Of a DNA stretch of 52,358 nucleotides, positions 1-8,868 are shown piece after piece. Position 1 is the first letter of the stretch, and every line of letters begins with the position of its first letter. The position numbers and the translations under genes were made by a program. The stretch is from Candidatus Omnitrophota bacterium. Its GTDB lineage: Bacteria > Omnitrophota > Gorgyraeia > Tantalellales > Tantalellaceae. Location of the stretch: NCBI GenBank assembly GCA_015231405.1, contig JADGBR010000024.1, positions 3,375 through 55,732 of the forward strand, given 5' to 3'. Under the pieces are notes generated by a model that saw only the letters and a program-made list of their open reading frames with translations, was not told the origin of the DNA and did no database searches.

Positions 1-3000
1 TACCAAAAAGAGAGTACCAATATTGAAGAACCCATAACAGCAGGAAAGAGGAGGAACCGGCTGACCTTCGGCCTTGCAACGACTGATCCTGCGAAATATG
101 ACCGCGGAGATTACAGCTTGCTCCTTCACAGCGGAGTGCTACGCCACCCCGGGTATTTGAATATATTGTTCGAGGATATCGATAACGCGAAGAATCTTGT
201 TTTTTGCGCGTTCTGGAATGTGCCCGGTCACAGGAAGATATGGGGATATGGGAAAGCGGCGCTTATAGTTGACCCGACTGATTCACCCGGAGAGATCTTA
301 TGGGCAGGAGCGGTAGAGTCTCGGGATAAAGTCCCCTTCTATCCGTTTGAGATGGATGCTTTTGAGCTCGAAGAAGCTGTAGCGCGCTTACGCACGACGA
401 GGAAGGAGCTCGATCTTTCCGATCATGAGAGATTCTGGAAGTCGTTGGGAGATCATACTGACGCGTCGAACGAGTGTCCGGCAGGGGAGATAGACGTGGT
501 CGGATCCGGGATCAAGGGTGTTTATCTGGACCTTTCTCCGGAAGAAGGGGCGGAAGAAGGGGTACTGACGTCCGATGGCTATGAGTTGATCGCGTTAGCC
601 TTGAAATACAGTCTTCCTATTGTGCTGGGGGATCTCAAAGACCTTGATCAATTTACGCGGTGCCTTGCGAACCCATGGCTTCAGGACGTCCTGAAGAACA
701 GGGGAGTTTATAGTAATGATTGTTTAGAGAGGATGCGGAAACTGCTTGTTATTCCGGGTGCCACGGCAAGTATGGATCAACCCGCCGGAACTGACGAGAC
801 TTTGAGCGCGGAAGGGCGCGCTCAAGCCGCGCTTCATGATATAATCCGCGGGGACGGCATCGAGAACTCGACAAACGACGTAAGCCCCGATAATGTCCAG
901 GTCGTGGCATTTTGTGACGCCGTGTACGGGTATTTATGCGCGCGTGGAATATTCGAAAACCAGGAAATAGTCATCCCGTCCGCGGGGATAGACGGTTTAT
1001 TGCTCCGCTATAAGCCTGCCATCCTGGTGAATAGAAGTGATTCGGAACCAGCCATGAGGAAATTTATGGGGACAGTTCCGGGCGCGGAATTGAATAGCTA
1101 TGAATTTATCCGCGGTAACGCTTTCAGCGGGGAAGTATTGGCAAAGGTCCGCGCGGCCGTTCCGGCGGGTAAAGCCGTAACTGTCGTAGCTAAGGGTGTT
1201 GACGAGTTCGGGGAATATCCGTGGACTGTAAGCGGCGAGGACAGGAGAGAGGCCTTAAGAGCCATGGTCGATGAACTTGACCCTTATCAATTCGTTATCC
1301 TAAATGACCAGGACGCCGAATGGATGGTGCCGCTCCTGGAAAAAGCGGGATACGCGCGGTATAACGAATGGGCTCCGGAACCGGAACGAAGTCAGATACT
1401 TGGCGCGCTCCATCCCTCGGCGAAAAAACATTTCCGGGGGAGGAGAGATTTCTCGTATGCTTATAGTTTCGAAAAATATAATCTTCTCCCCCCGACGGCG
1501 ATCGCTATCATGAGAAAAAACCCGGTTGCTGAGCAGCCAGGCGTCGTAGCCGGCTATCCGGTGCTTGCCGAGGAATTTGAGTTCCCGATCACGAATTTGA
1601 TGCTGGGCCATCTTCAGGTCAATGGGCCCATTGACGAAGGGCCAAATACCGTTACGAGGAAACTGGAATTAAAAAACGCTTCGATCAGAGATCTATATGG
1701 GAGACCGGAACCTTTCGAGGGTTTGAGCCTCGTGAATGACACGGAAAAGGAAAGGAGCCTCACATATAAGTCCGGACGGATGGAAATGACGTTCTTTAAA
1801 AGCGTTAAGGACAGGATACCGACATACGCCGTTTCGATAAAGGTGGACGGTCATGTCGTGGGGCATGGACTGGTATTCTACAGTCCTTATATCAACGAGG
1901 TGAAATTCCGTTTTGGCGTACATAAGGGCTGCGTTGAGCCGATACGGAATTATCGGGGGAAGGGTTACGGAAAAGCCGCGCTTTTTATGCTGATGTCAGT
2001 CTGTTCCGGAGGAACGCTCTTCGAAGGCGTTAAGCCCGAAGCCCTGGAAATAGATCTCCAGTTCAGTGACGTCAAGGTCGCGGAAGAGATCAATAGTCTG
2101 ACGGGTCTGGCCCGTTCGGCCGGGTTCGGGGAAGACCTCCGATATTCTCTGTCGGATTATGACGCGCCTCCGATCGAGAGATTTCTCGTGTCCGAATATC
2201 TCACGGCTCTTAACACAACTGAAAGAGAGAAGTTGGAAGAGTTCGTAAGGGACCATTCATACGGTTTTATCTGCGAGGTCCCCGGATGTTCCGGCACCGG
2301 CGTGGCTCTCGAGATACTATCCGCCATGCTTCTCGGTAAGATATCGAAGGCCGAGGCGGTAAACTCTTTCAGAAAATATTTTGGTATGAATTCAACTCTG
2401 GCGGCTGCGGTTGCGGATAAGGCGGCTGAAATAACGCGAACATTCGCTCCACCGGCCATGACATACCGCGGCGCTATTCTTAGCGCGCTCGCGATAGGGA
2501 TGGCGAGTGCCGTCGGGTTCGTTTTCGGTGTTCCGTCCGGATATCTTATACCCGCGGTAATGACCGGCGGCATGTTCGCGGTTACGGCAGGGATTGTTAA
2601 GTTGTACGAGATGGCTCTATTCCCGGGCGGGGGTGACCGCGCGGGCCCCAAGAAAGGCGAGATCGCTACTACGGATTCGTTCTTTGTACTCGAGGCGTTG
2701 AGAGAGTTATCACCAGGGAATTCGGCCGTCATTGCGAGGAGGAGCGAAGCGACGACGAAGCAATCTATTAAGAGATCGCTTCGCTTCGCCCGCAATGACG
2801 GGGTACGGACGCTTCTGGCACTTCCTCTTATTATCCTGTATCCTTTCATCTGGATCCACGAAACCCTCCTCCACAAATGGCTCGGTATCCCCGATACCAC
2901 ACGCGCGCATACGGTGGTTTACGCCTTGCAGGCGATCATTCCGTACACGCTCGGGCTTTTTTATTGGTACCCGGCCGTTTCTGTGGTCCTTGTGCCATGG

Positions 3001-6000
3001 GTCATGGTTTTCATGCTGGCGGCAAAATCCTATTTCAGGAAAAACGCTTCGGAAAAGGAGGAAAGCCCTGTCACGGCCGGGGATATCGAAAAAGCCATAC
3101 CGCATATGGTAACCCGGAGCGGCCTCGATCTTTTGGAGGGTATCCTGGACGATCCGGGCGCCATAAAGGATGCTTCTCCCGTGGCTTTGGCCGATATATG
3201 GCGCGCGGTTTACCATGAATACGATCCCGGTAAGGGAGAGCCGGAAGAATCATGTTTACTGGACGGCAAATGGTTCCCGTCTCTCTCGATAACCGGCGCG
3301 GATAAAGCCAGGCAAAAAGATCTTATCCGGAATAAGAAGGGAGATGTCCGAGAGAGCGGTTTAGAGGAAGAACTGTTGGATCTCTTCGCTTCCCCCCTGA
3401 GAGATAGAAAGATGAGCGTACTTTTCGCCGAAAGATTCCTTCATTTGTATTTTATGCCTGATGACGAAACTCTGGAATTGTTCGGGCCCGAGGACGCGGA
3501 CTTGACAAGAGAAGATACGCGCGAATTCGCGCGCTGGGCGATCTTCGCCGCTCCGGCGGAACAGATCATGCTCCGGCAGTTATTCCTTCTCGTTAATGAA
3601 GACAGGGGGATATACACCGACTATTTATACGACTTTGCCTCATGTCCGGTCGAAACACGGAGTGAGAGGATCAGAGAGAAGTACGCGGAGCATGTAAGGA
3701 TCAGCGAAAAAGAATGGGAATGGGTGGACGCATCGAGTGTTGAAGGTGCGTACAAGTACATGCTGAAAATTGAGCCCGACCTCTCCGAAGATATCATCAG
3801 AACCCTCCGCGTCTTTATCGACAGGACCGTTATCGCCTATGCCGAAAAATTCAACACGGATAATAAAAGGGTCATTGTGGTCCGGGTCAGCGGGGACAGT
3901 TTGCATATATATTCCGAAGACGCGGAGGACAAAGTCCATACGGTCGTCTCATCGATGTTCGAGGACCTCTTCGCGGCATGGAGAGGCGGCCGCGTATGGG
4001 AAGCCGTTATCGGGCTCATCGAGGACGGATTTTTCGGTTTCGACCTGAATTGCTTTGAGGGCGCGGGTATAGAGATCGGGGATGAGGAGCTTCTTATAGG
4101 CGTACTGGATAAGGCTCTCGAGGCTAAAACCAGGTTTGACAGCGCTTACGGAAAAAAGACAAGAGCGTATTTCGCGAATATGACCGGGAATAAACTGCTG
4201 CTTGTCATTTGCCCGGCCGACGATTTCCTGAGCCAAAGCCTGGAGATGCTGGAATATGACGGTGAAAAAAATGAGTTCATCCCTCTCAGGCTACAGGGAG
4301 AGGGAAGGTACTCTTCCGTGCCGTTATTCATGCCCGCCAACCCGTATCTTATCTTCCCGCTGGCCGTTTGGCTATTCGCGTCATGGCATAAAGACGCGAT
4401 CCTCTCGTGGCTCTCGGAACGGTCGGGAAGCAATGCTTGGTACAGAGCTGTTTGCGGCGCCCTGAGAAAAGTCCTTCATGTAATACTTATCGACCGTACG
4501 CGTTTAGCCTGGGCGCTGCCTCTTTCGGGAATGCCGGTGGGAATGGTGGACGGGAACTCAACGCCGCCGGAGGTGGACTATCCTGGGGTAGGATCTGCCG
4601 GAGATATGGATAGGCCGGTCACAAACCAGTTTGCCGGGAAATTTGGCAACGCGATCATAACCCAGGGGTATACCGGCATGAACGTCCAGTCGACCCGTTC
4701 CCTGATGGCGGTAAGGTTCAGTGATCTTTCCGCCGCGCAAAAAGAAAAAGTGCTGGAGCTGTTGAAAGGGTGGAAGGGGACGGTCGATAAAGTAAGAGAG
4801 ATGAAAAAAGAGAGTACCGATATTGAACTGGCTCGAATGGGCCTTCATGTCGGGGACGCGATCTATGACGCTAGTGACATTTTGAGAAATTCGCCGTCCG
4901 GGAAAGATTTGTTCCTGGCGCTTAGGACGGGAGAACGGGCTAGGGATATCGGAGATGCGAGGGATATGGAAATAACGGGCGTTGAGTCCGTAGTGAGGAT
5001 GGATCAGTCCAGTATCGGAGGAGGAAAACGCCTGATCTTGAGCTACTGGCAGAATTCGCCGGCAAGCGTGGTTTTTGATAATTATCGTAATGACGCGAGT
5101 ATGAGTGAGCTGTTATACCCGGTCTTTAAAGGCGCCGGCCAGGGGCTTATGGCATGGGTCATACATGCGATACGTTCAGGAAAATTCAGGGAATATGAAG
5201 AGCATGATCTGCGCTTTAATCTCCGCGGCGCGTGGAAGGTTTTGAGGGATATGGGGTTCGCGCGGAAAGAGATCAAAATAGTTGATCCGGACTTTGTGCA
5301 AGAATGGGGTTACACGGATGAGGCATTAGATGACGGGCTAATGGCGTGTGCCGGAAAGACCGCGGATATACTTCGAAGGCGCGCGTCGTTAGACCCTGAA
5401 GCGGCGCTATACCTGGCGAGTTTGCGGGAGGAGCAAAATATGAACCGCGGACCGGCCTCCGGGGTTAGGGTCGAGAATGATGGTGTGGATGTTGAGGAAA
5501 TACCGATCATTGGCGAGGCGCTTAATGATACGGTCAAGGTGCCGGCATGCCAAACGGACGAGAGGCCGGCAGATATCCGCGTGGATTCTAAGATCGCTTC
5601 TCTTCTCAGCGAACGCGATCTTGCTAGGATACGCTCGGAAATAACATCCCAGCATGACCCCGAACGGAATAATAGGTCTCGCGTCGTGGAGCTCCTGGAT
5701 CCCGTCACGCAAATGGACGGCGTTACGCTCGACGATCCGATCGAATCGATACAGATCAAAGGCATCGTCCTGGACACCGGGGAACCTGTAGCGGACCATG
5801 AAGGAGACGGGAGACTTGAATATTATTTCTCTGTCACTAAGGACGGGATCATCCAGGTCGAGGATTTCATCAACAACCCTGAGGGCGGGGCGTTCCTGAC
5901 GAAAGCCGTGAATGAGTTCGTTATGGCGCGGCGTTTAAAGAAGGCCCCCGGGATTAAAGGTCGCGTCCGGACAAAATACGCCGTAGGGTGGGGCGAGCTG

Positions 6001-8316
6001 TATCCTTCGGAACCGTATTATGATAAAGACGGGCGGGAGCGAAGGCTGGGGTTCGTGCTGTTGGGAGGTCCCAAAAAAATCCTGGCCCGGCCGTCGGGTT
6101 CTGATCCCGCAAAGTCCGGTGAGGCGCTTCGGGCGTTACACGATAACGGTTTCGTCCATTATTATCTGCACCCCGGGAATATCACTTGCGAAATGGGTTC
6201 GGACGCTCAGGGTTTCCTGCACGATATGGATGTAATGAAGAACGCGCCGGACGGCCTGACCCGGGAACAGACACTGGCGTATATGTTCTATGACTTCTAT
6301 TACGCTTACGGACGAACCCTTCCTGACGGCAACAGTTTCGCCGGAGGGGATAAGGGCGAATATACTCTCGACCATTCCGGATTTTTACAGAGATATTTAC
6401 CCGAGGAGAAAGGCAATACCGGTCTCGCTCATTCTTACTATGGTGAGCTTGAGGAGTTATTTGACGAAGCTCAGTCGGTCCCGGTATCCGGCTTAAAACA
6501 TCCCTTGATTGACGCGCTAAAACGTTCCATGGAACGTTCCGGACAGGCCGATTGGGGGATGGGTCTCGTTCATGACGCGATAGCGGATAAGAGTGGGGAT
6601 GACGGGAGCGCGCGCGGATTGAGAGAGTATCTGGCGGAGCTTAACCCAAACCACCCGGAGCAGGTGAAAAGGGCCGTCGAAATATTGATGTCAAAGAGCC
6701 GTATCGTCATTGACGCGGGATGCGGCAACGCCGACCCGGCGAGGGCAATGGCCGAGGCCGATAAAGAAGCGGGGGTCATAGCGTTCGATATTTACAATGC
6801 TGGCCCTGGGGTGGCGGGTTTTAGCAGAGATGCGCTGGCGTGGGAAAGTAATACTTTGGAGGCGCAGAAAGACCAGCCTGGGAACCTGGCAATTTTGAGA
6901 GCGGATATACGCTTGTTGAAATATTTACCGGATAATTCGATGGATAAGTTCATAGCTGGATCTCCGGGCTTCGGATTGTGGGAAGATATAATGGGAACCG
7001 CGCCGAAGATCCTGGCTAAATTGAAGGCTGGAGGTGAGCTGATCATTATCCCGGAACCGGCATTAGGCTGGCAATTTTACGCTGATGTCACACCCGGATA
7101 CCCGGTACATCCTATAATTGAGCTGCTGGAAGATCTCAAGAAACGGACGATGCTCCAAGGCGCGGGCCAGATAGAGAATTGGCAGGGGTTCCTTCTCAAG
7201 ATGGTCAATGACGATGACCTGGCGGGAATGCTAGGTGCCGATTATAACTATCATTCGCATTATTATGGTAGAAATGGTAAAAGAGCGGGAGTGTTGAATA
7301 GAAACCCGATGAACGCCGTCTTCACGAAACCCGGGGATGGTGTCATGTACGATACACCTATTGATGGGATCCGTAACGATGTTACGCAATTATTGCTGAC
7401 CATGCGGGGAAAAAGCGAGATGCTGGCGGATCTATTGAGCCCGGAAGGGTTTGACGCTGGTAGCGGTGACAAGCCCGGGTTTAACGAACTTGTTAACGCC
7501 GGGGTATGTGTCGGTTTGGGGGATAACAGTTATCGGTTCGCGGAGCTTATGCGCGGGCCGGATCTGGATCATACGAGGACGATGATCAACGCGGTGTTGG
7601 GCGTTCTGGGAGGACAAAATAAAAACAGTAGGCCCCGACCCCCGTGTCGGGGCATGATCGCATCTATTTCCACGATTGATGCGCGGACTACTTTTATGTG
7701 TGAACTCGTGAAGATGGCCGTTCTTCAAGAATTGAACAACATAATCTCCCGAACCGTATCCCCGGCGAAGACGATATGGCATGTGGTCGACAAGGGGCTA
7801 TTAGCGGTCGGCGAGGAATCGTATTTCCAGAACTTGAACGCGGAGCTTGAACGCGCGGGGAGCCGGGAGCGCGTGCGGTTCGTGAGGGATGACGAGGAAC
7901 TGGCGGATGTTGTGAACGGTCTTAAAGCAGAACACCCGGGCGAAGAGATAAGCGTCGCGGCGCATGACCGGAAGGATATAGACGGGTTGGTTTCTGCCGG
8001 AGTGAAAAAAGTGCTGGTCTTCGAGGGTGAAGCCGGCGATATAGCGCATATCGATGGCATTATTGCCGCGCTCCGGGCGCTATATCTCGACCCGGAAGAA
8101 GCCGTGCCCATGTTGAAGCTGATATACACGGCCCTCGGCGCGGTGCCGGGTGATGGGGTTGAGAGTGACGAGGCGATACTGAAGGACTTGTTGGCCGGTT
8201 CGCCCGCAAATTTCGCGGCGCGGTTTGTGTATATACTGCCGAAGGTTGGGGGGTTGCCGGTCGGGGAGATCGTGCGGTTGAATAGGGTTATGAGGGAGTT
8301 GGTTGTGAAAGCGTAG
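1..8316 (+). CDS. Giant multidomain protein, 5' truncated by window edge (frame open from base 1; ORF track start at 118 is a TTG)
   Basis: Continuous frame 1 from base 1 (YQKESTNIEEP...) to stop at 8316. GNAT-like motif RNYRGKGYGKAALF (~1950-1990); TM segments (~2470-2620, ~2810-3030); kinase-like HDNGFVHYYLHPGNIT (~6140-6190); SAM-methyltransferase motif RIVIDAGCGNADPARAMAEADKEAGVIAFD (~6700-6790). Confidence 0.85.
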   Translation, partial: YQKESTNIEEPITAGKRRNRLTFGLATTDPAKYDRGDYSLLLHSGVLRHPGYLNILFEDIDNAKNLVFCAFWNVPGHRKIWGYGKAALIVDPTDSPGEILWAGAVESRDKVPFYPFEMDAFELEEAVARLRTTRKELDLSDHERFWKSLGDHTDASNECPAGEIDVVGSGIKGVYLDLSPEEGAEEGVLTSDGYELIALALKYSLPIVLGDLKDLDQFTRCLANPWLQDVLKNRGVYSNDCLERMRKLLVIPGATASMDQPAGTDETLSAEGRAQAALHDIIRGDGIENSTNDVSPDNVQVVAFCDAVYGYLCARGIFENQEIVIPSAGIDGLLLRYKPAILVNRSDSEPAMRKFMGTVPGAELNSYEFIRGNAFSGEVLAKVRAAVPAGKAVTVVAKGVDEFGEYPWTVSGEDRREALRAMVDELDPYQFVILNDQDAEWMVPLLEKAGYARYNEWAPEPERSQILGALHPSAKKHFRGRRDFSYAYSFEKYNLLPPTAIAIMRKNPVAEQPGVVAGYPVLAEEFEFPITNLMLGHLQVNGPIDEGPNTVTRKLELKNASIRDLYGRPEPFEGLSLVNDTEKERSLTYKSGRMEMTFFKSVKDRIPTYAVSIKVDGHVVGHGLVFYSPYINEVKFRFGVHKGCVEPIRNYRGKGYGKAALFMLMSVCSGGTLFEGVKPEALEIDLQFSDVKVAEEINSLTGLARSAGFGEDLRYSLSDYDAPPIERFLVSEYLTALNTTEREKLEEFVRDHSYGFICEVPGCSGTGVALEILSAMLLGKISKAEAVNSFRKYFGMNSTLAAAVADKAAEITRTFAPPAMTYRGAILSALAIGMASAVGFVFGVPSGYLIPAVMTGGMFAVTAGIVKLYEMALFPGGGDRAGPKKGEIATTDSFFVLEALRELSPGNSAVIARRSEATTKQSIKRSLRFARNDGVRTLLALPLIILYPFIWIHETLLHKWLGIPDTTRAHTVVYALQAIIPYTLGLFYWYPAVSVVLVPWVMVFMLAAKSYFRKNASEKEESPVTAGDIEKAIPHMVTRSGLDLLEGILDDPGAIKDASPVALADIWRAVYHEYDPGKGEPEESCLLDGKWFPSLSITGADKARQKDLIRNKKGDVRESGLEEELLDLFASPLRDRKMSVLFAERFLHLYFMPDDETLELFGPEDADLTREDTREFARWAIFAAPAEQIMLRQLFLLVNEDRGIYTDYLYDFASCPVETRSERIREKYAEHVRISEKEWEWVDASSVEGAYKYMLKIEPDLSEDIIRTLRVFIDRTVIAYAEKFNTDNKRVIVVRVSGDSLHIYSEDAEDKVHTVVSSMFEDLFAAWRGGRVWEAVIGLIEDGFFGFDLNCFEGAGIEIGDEELLIGVLDKALEAKTRFDSAYGKKTRAYFANMTGNKLLLVICPADDFLSQSLEMLEYDGEKNEFIPLRLQGEGRYSSVPLFMPANPYLIFPLAVWLFASWHKDAILSWLSERSGSNAWYRAVCGALRKVLHVILIDRTRLAWALPLSGMPVGMVDGNSTPPEVDYPGVGSAGDMDRPVTNQFAGKFGNAIITQGYTGMNVQSTRSLMAVRFSDLSAAQKEKVLELLKGWKGTVDKVREMKKESTDIELARMGLHVGDAIYDASDILRNSPSGKDLFLALRTGERARDIGDARDMEITGVESVVRMDQSSIGGGKRLILSYWQNSPASVVFDNYRNDASMSELLYPVFKGAGQGLMAWVIHAIRSGKFREYEEHDLRFNLRGAWKVLRDMGFARKEIKIVDPDFVQEWGYTDEALDDGLMACAGKTADILRRRASLDPEAALYLASLREEQNMNRGPASGVRVENDGVDVEEIPIIGEALNDTVKVPACQTDERPADIRVDSKIASLLSERDLARIRSEITSQHDPERNNRSRVVELLDPVTQMDGVTLDDPIESIQIKGIVLDTGEPVADHEGDGRLEYYFSVTKDGIIQVEDFINNPEGGAFLTKAVNEFVMARRLKKAPGIKGRVRTKYAVGWGELYPSEPYYDKDGRERRLGFVLLGGPKKILARPSGSDPAKSGEALRALHDNGFVHYYLHPGNITCEMGSDAQGFLHDMDVMKNAPDGLTREQTLAYMFYDFYYAYGRTLPDGNSFAGGDKGEYTLDHSGFLQRYLPEEKGNTGLAHSYYGELEELFDEAQSVPVSGLKHPLIDALKRSMERSGQADWGMGLVHDAIADKSGDDGSARGLREYLAELNPNHPEQVKRAVEILMSKSRIVIDAGCGNADPARAMAEADKEAGVIAFDIYNAGPGVAGFSRDALAWESNTLEAQKDQPGNLAILRADIRLLKYLPDNSMDKFIAGSPGFGLWEDIMGTAPKILAKLKAGGELIIIPEPALGWQFYADVTPGYPVHPIIELLEDLKKRTMLQGAGQIENWQGFLLKMVNDDDLAGMLGADYNYHSHYYGRNGKRAGVLNRNPMNAVFTKPGDGVMYDTPIDGIRNDVTQLLLTMRGKSEMLADLLSPEGFDAGSGDKPGFNELVNAGVCVGLGDNSYRFAELMRGPDLDHTRTMINAVLGVLGGQNKNSRPRPPCRGMIASISTIDARTTFMCELVKMAVLQELNNIISRTVSPAKTIWHVVDKGLLAVGEESYFQNLNAELERAGSRERVRFVRDDEELADVVNGLKAEHPGEEISVAAHDRKDIDGLVSAGVKKVLVFEGEAGDIAHIDGIIAALRALYLDPEEAVPMLKLIYTALGAVPGDGVESDEAILKDLLAGSPANFAARFVYILPKVGGLPVGEIVRLNRVMRELVVKA
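2726..2802. repeat. Intragenic palindromic repeat (cgtcattgcgagg...cgaagcaatct/agatcgcttcg...cgcaatgacg family)
   Basis: Stem ccgtcattgcg (2726-2736) / cgcaatgacgg (2791-2801). Read through in frame as AVIARRSEATTKQSIKRSLRFARNDG, the typical translation of this dispersed repeat. Confidence 0.85.
7629..7655 (+). repeat. GTAG-type REP hairpin inside giant ORF
   Basis: gtag-GCCCCGAC-ccccgt-GTCGGGGC-at; same 8-bp stem / 6-nt loop architecture as copies at 8370 and 8955. Confidence 0.8.
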
Positions 8317-8369
8317 GTTGCGTGTTCCGTAGGACGTGGGATGTGTTGGAGGGAATAAAAATAGAAATA

Positions 8370-8397
8370 GTAGGCGCGGACCCCTGTGTCCGCGCAT
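8370..8397 (+). repeat. GTAG-type REP hairpin upstream of RAYT
   Basis: gtag-GCGCGGAC-ccctgt-GTCCGCGC-at. Confidence 0.8.
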
Positions 8398-8418
8398 AAA
8401 TATGCCAGCGGATCAAAT

Positions 8419-8868
8419 ATGAAGAATATGTATCACATTACGATTTGTACCAGGTGGTATAGATGTATGTTCGGCAATGTGAACGATGAACGAATGATCA
8501 TGAATGCGCCGGGAGAAATGGTAGCGGCCGTGTGGGAAGAGATTCCAACCCATTATTCCGGTGTGACGATTGACGACTATGTAGTGATGCCGAACCATAT
8601 ACACGGAATAATGCTGGTTGGTAGCGGAGATGGAGAGAAGGCGGTGAATAAATCAATTTTGACGAATGTAATCCAGCGGTACAAATCATTTACGACACGC
8701 AAGTATATAGACGGCGTGAGAACTAAAGGGTGGCATTCGTTTGATCAGAAGTTGTGGCAAAGAGGATATTATGAACATACTATACGCAGCAGGCCGGAGT
8801 TACGGGCGATAAAAGAATATATCCGGAACAATCCGAAAAACTGGCAATCCGATGAACATAACAAGTAA
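8419..8868 (+). CDS. REP-associated tyrosine transposase (RAYT, Y1/IS200-like)
   Basis: MKNMYHITICTRWYRCMFG...DDYVVMPNHIHGIMLV...LWQRGYYEHTIRS...IKEYIRNNPKNW; HUH-type NHIHG motif. The ORF track GTG start at 8386 lies inside the upstream hairpin; ATG 8419 is more likely. Confidence 0.88.
   Translation: MKNMYHITICTRWYRCMFGNVNDERMIMNAPGEMVAAVWEEIPTHYSGVTIDDYVVMPNHIHGIMLVGSGDGEKAVNKSILTNVIQRYKSFTTRKYIDGVRTKGWHSFDQKLWQRGYYEHTIRSRPELRAIKEYIRNNPKNWQSDEHNK

Noticed and set aside
2157-3253. Antisense ORFs (e.g. 2157-2900, 2710-3216) as genes
   Set aside because: They lie opposite a coherent giant ORF, are R/S/P-rich and partly translate the palindromic repeat; no SD or conserved motif.
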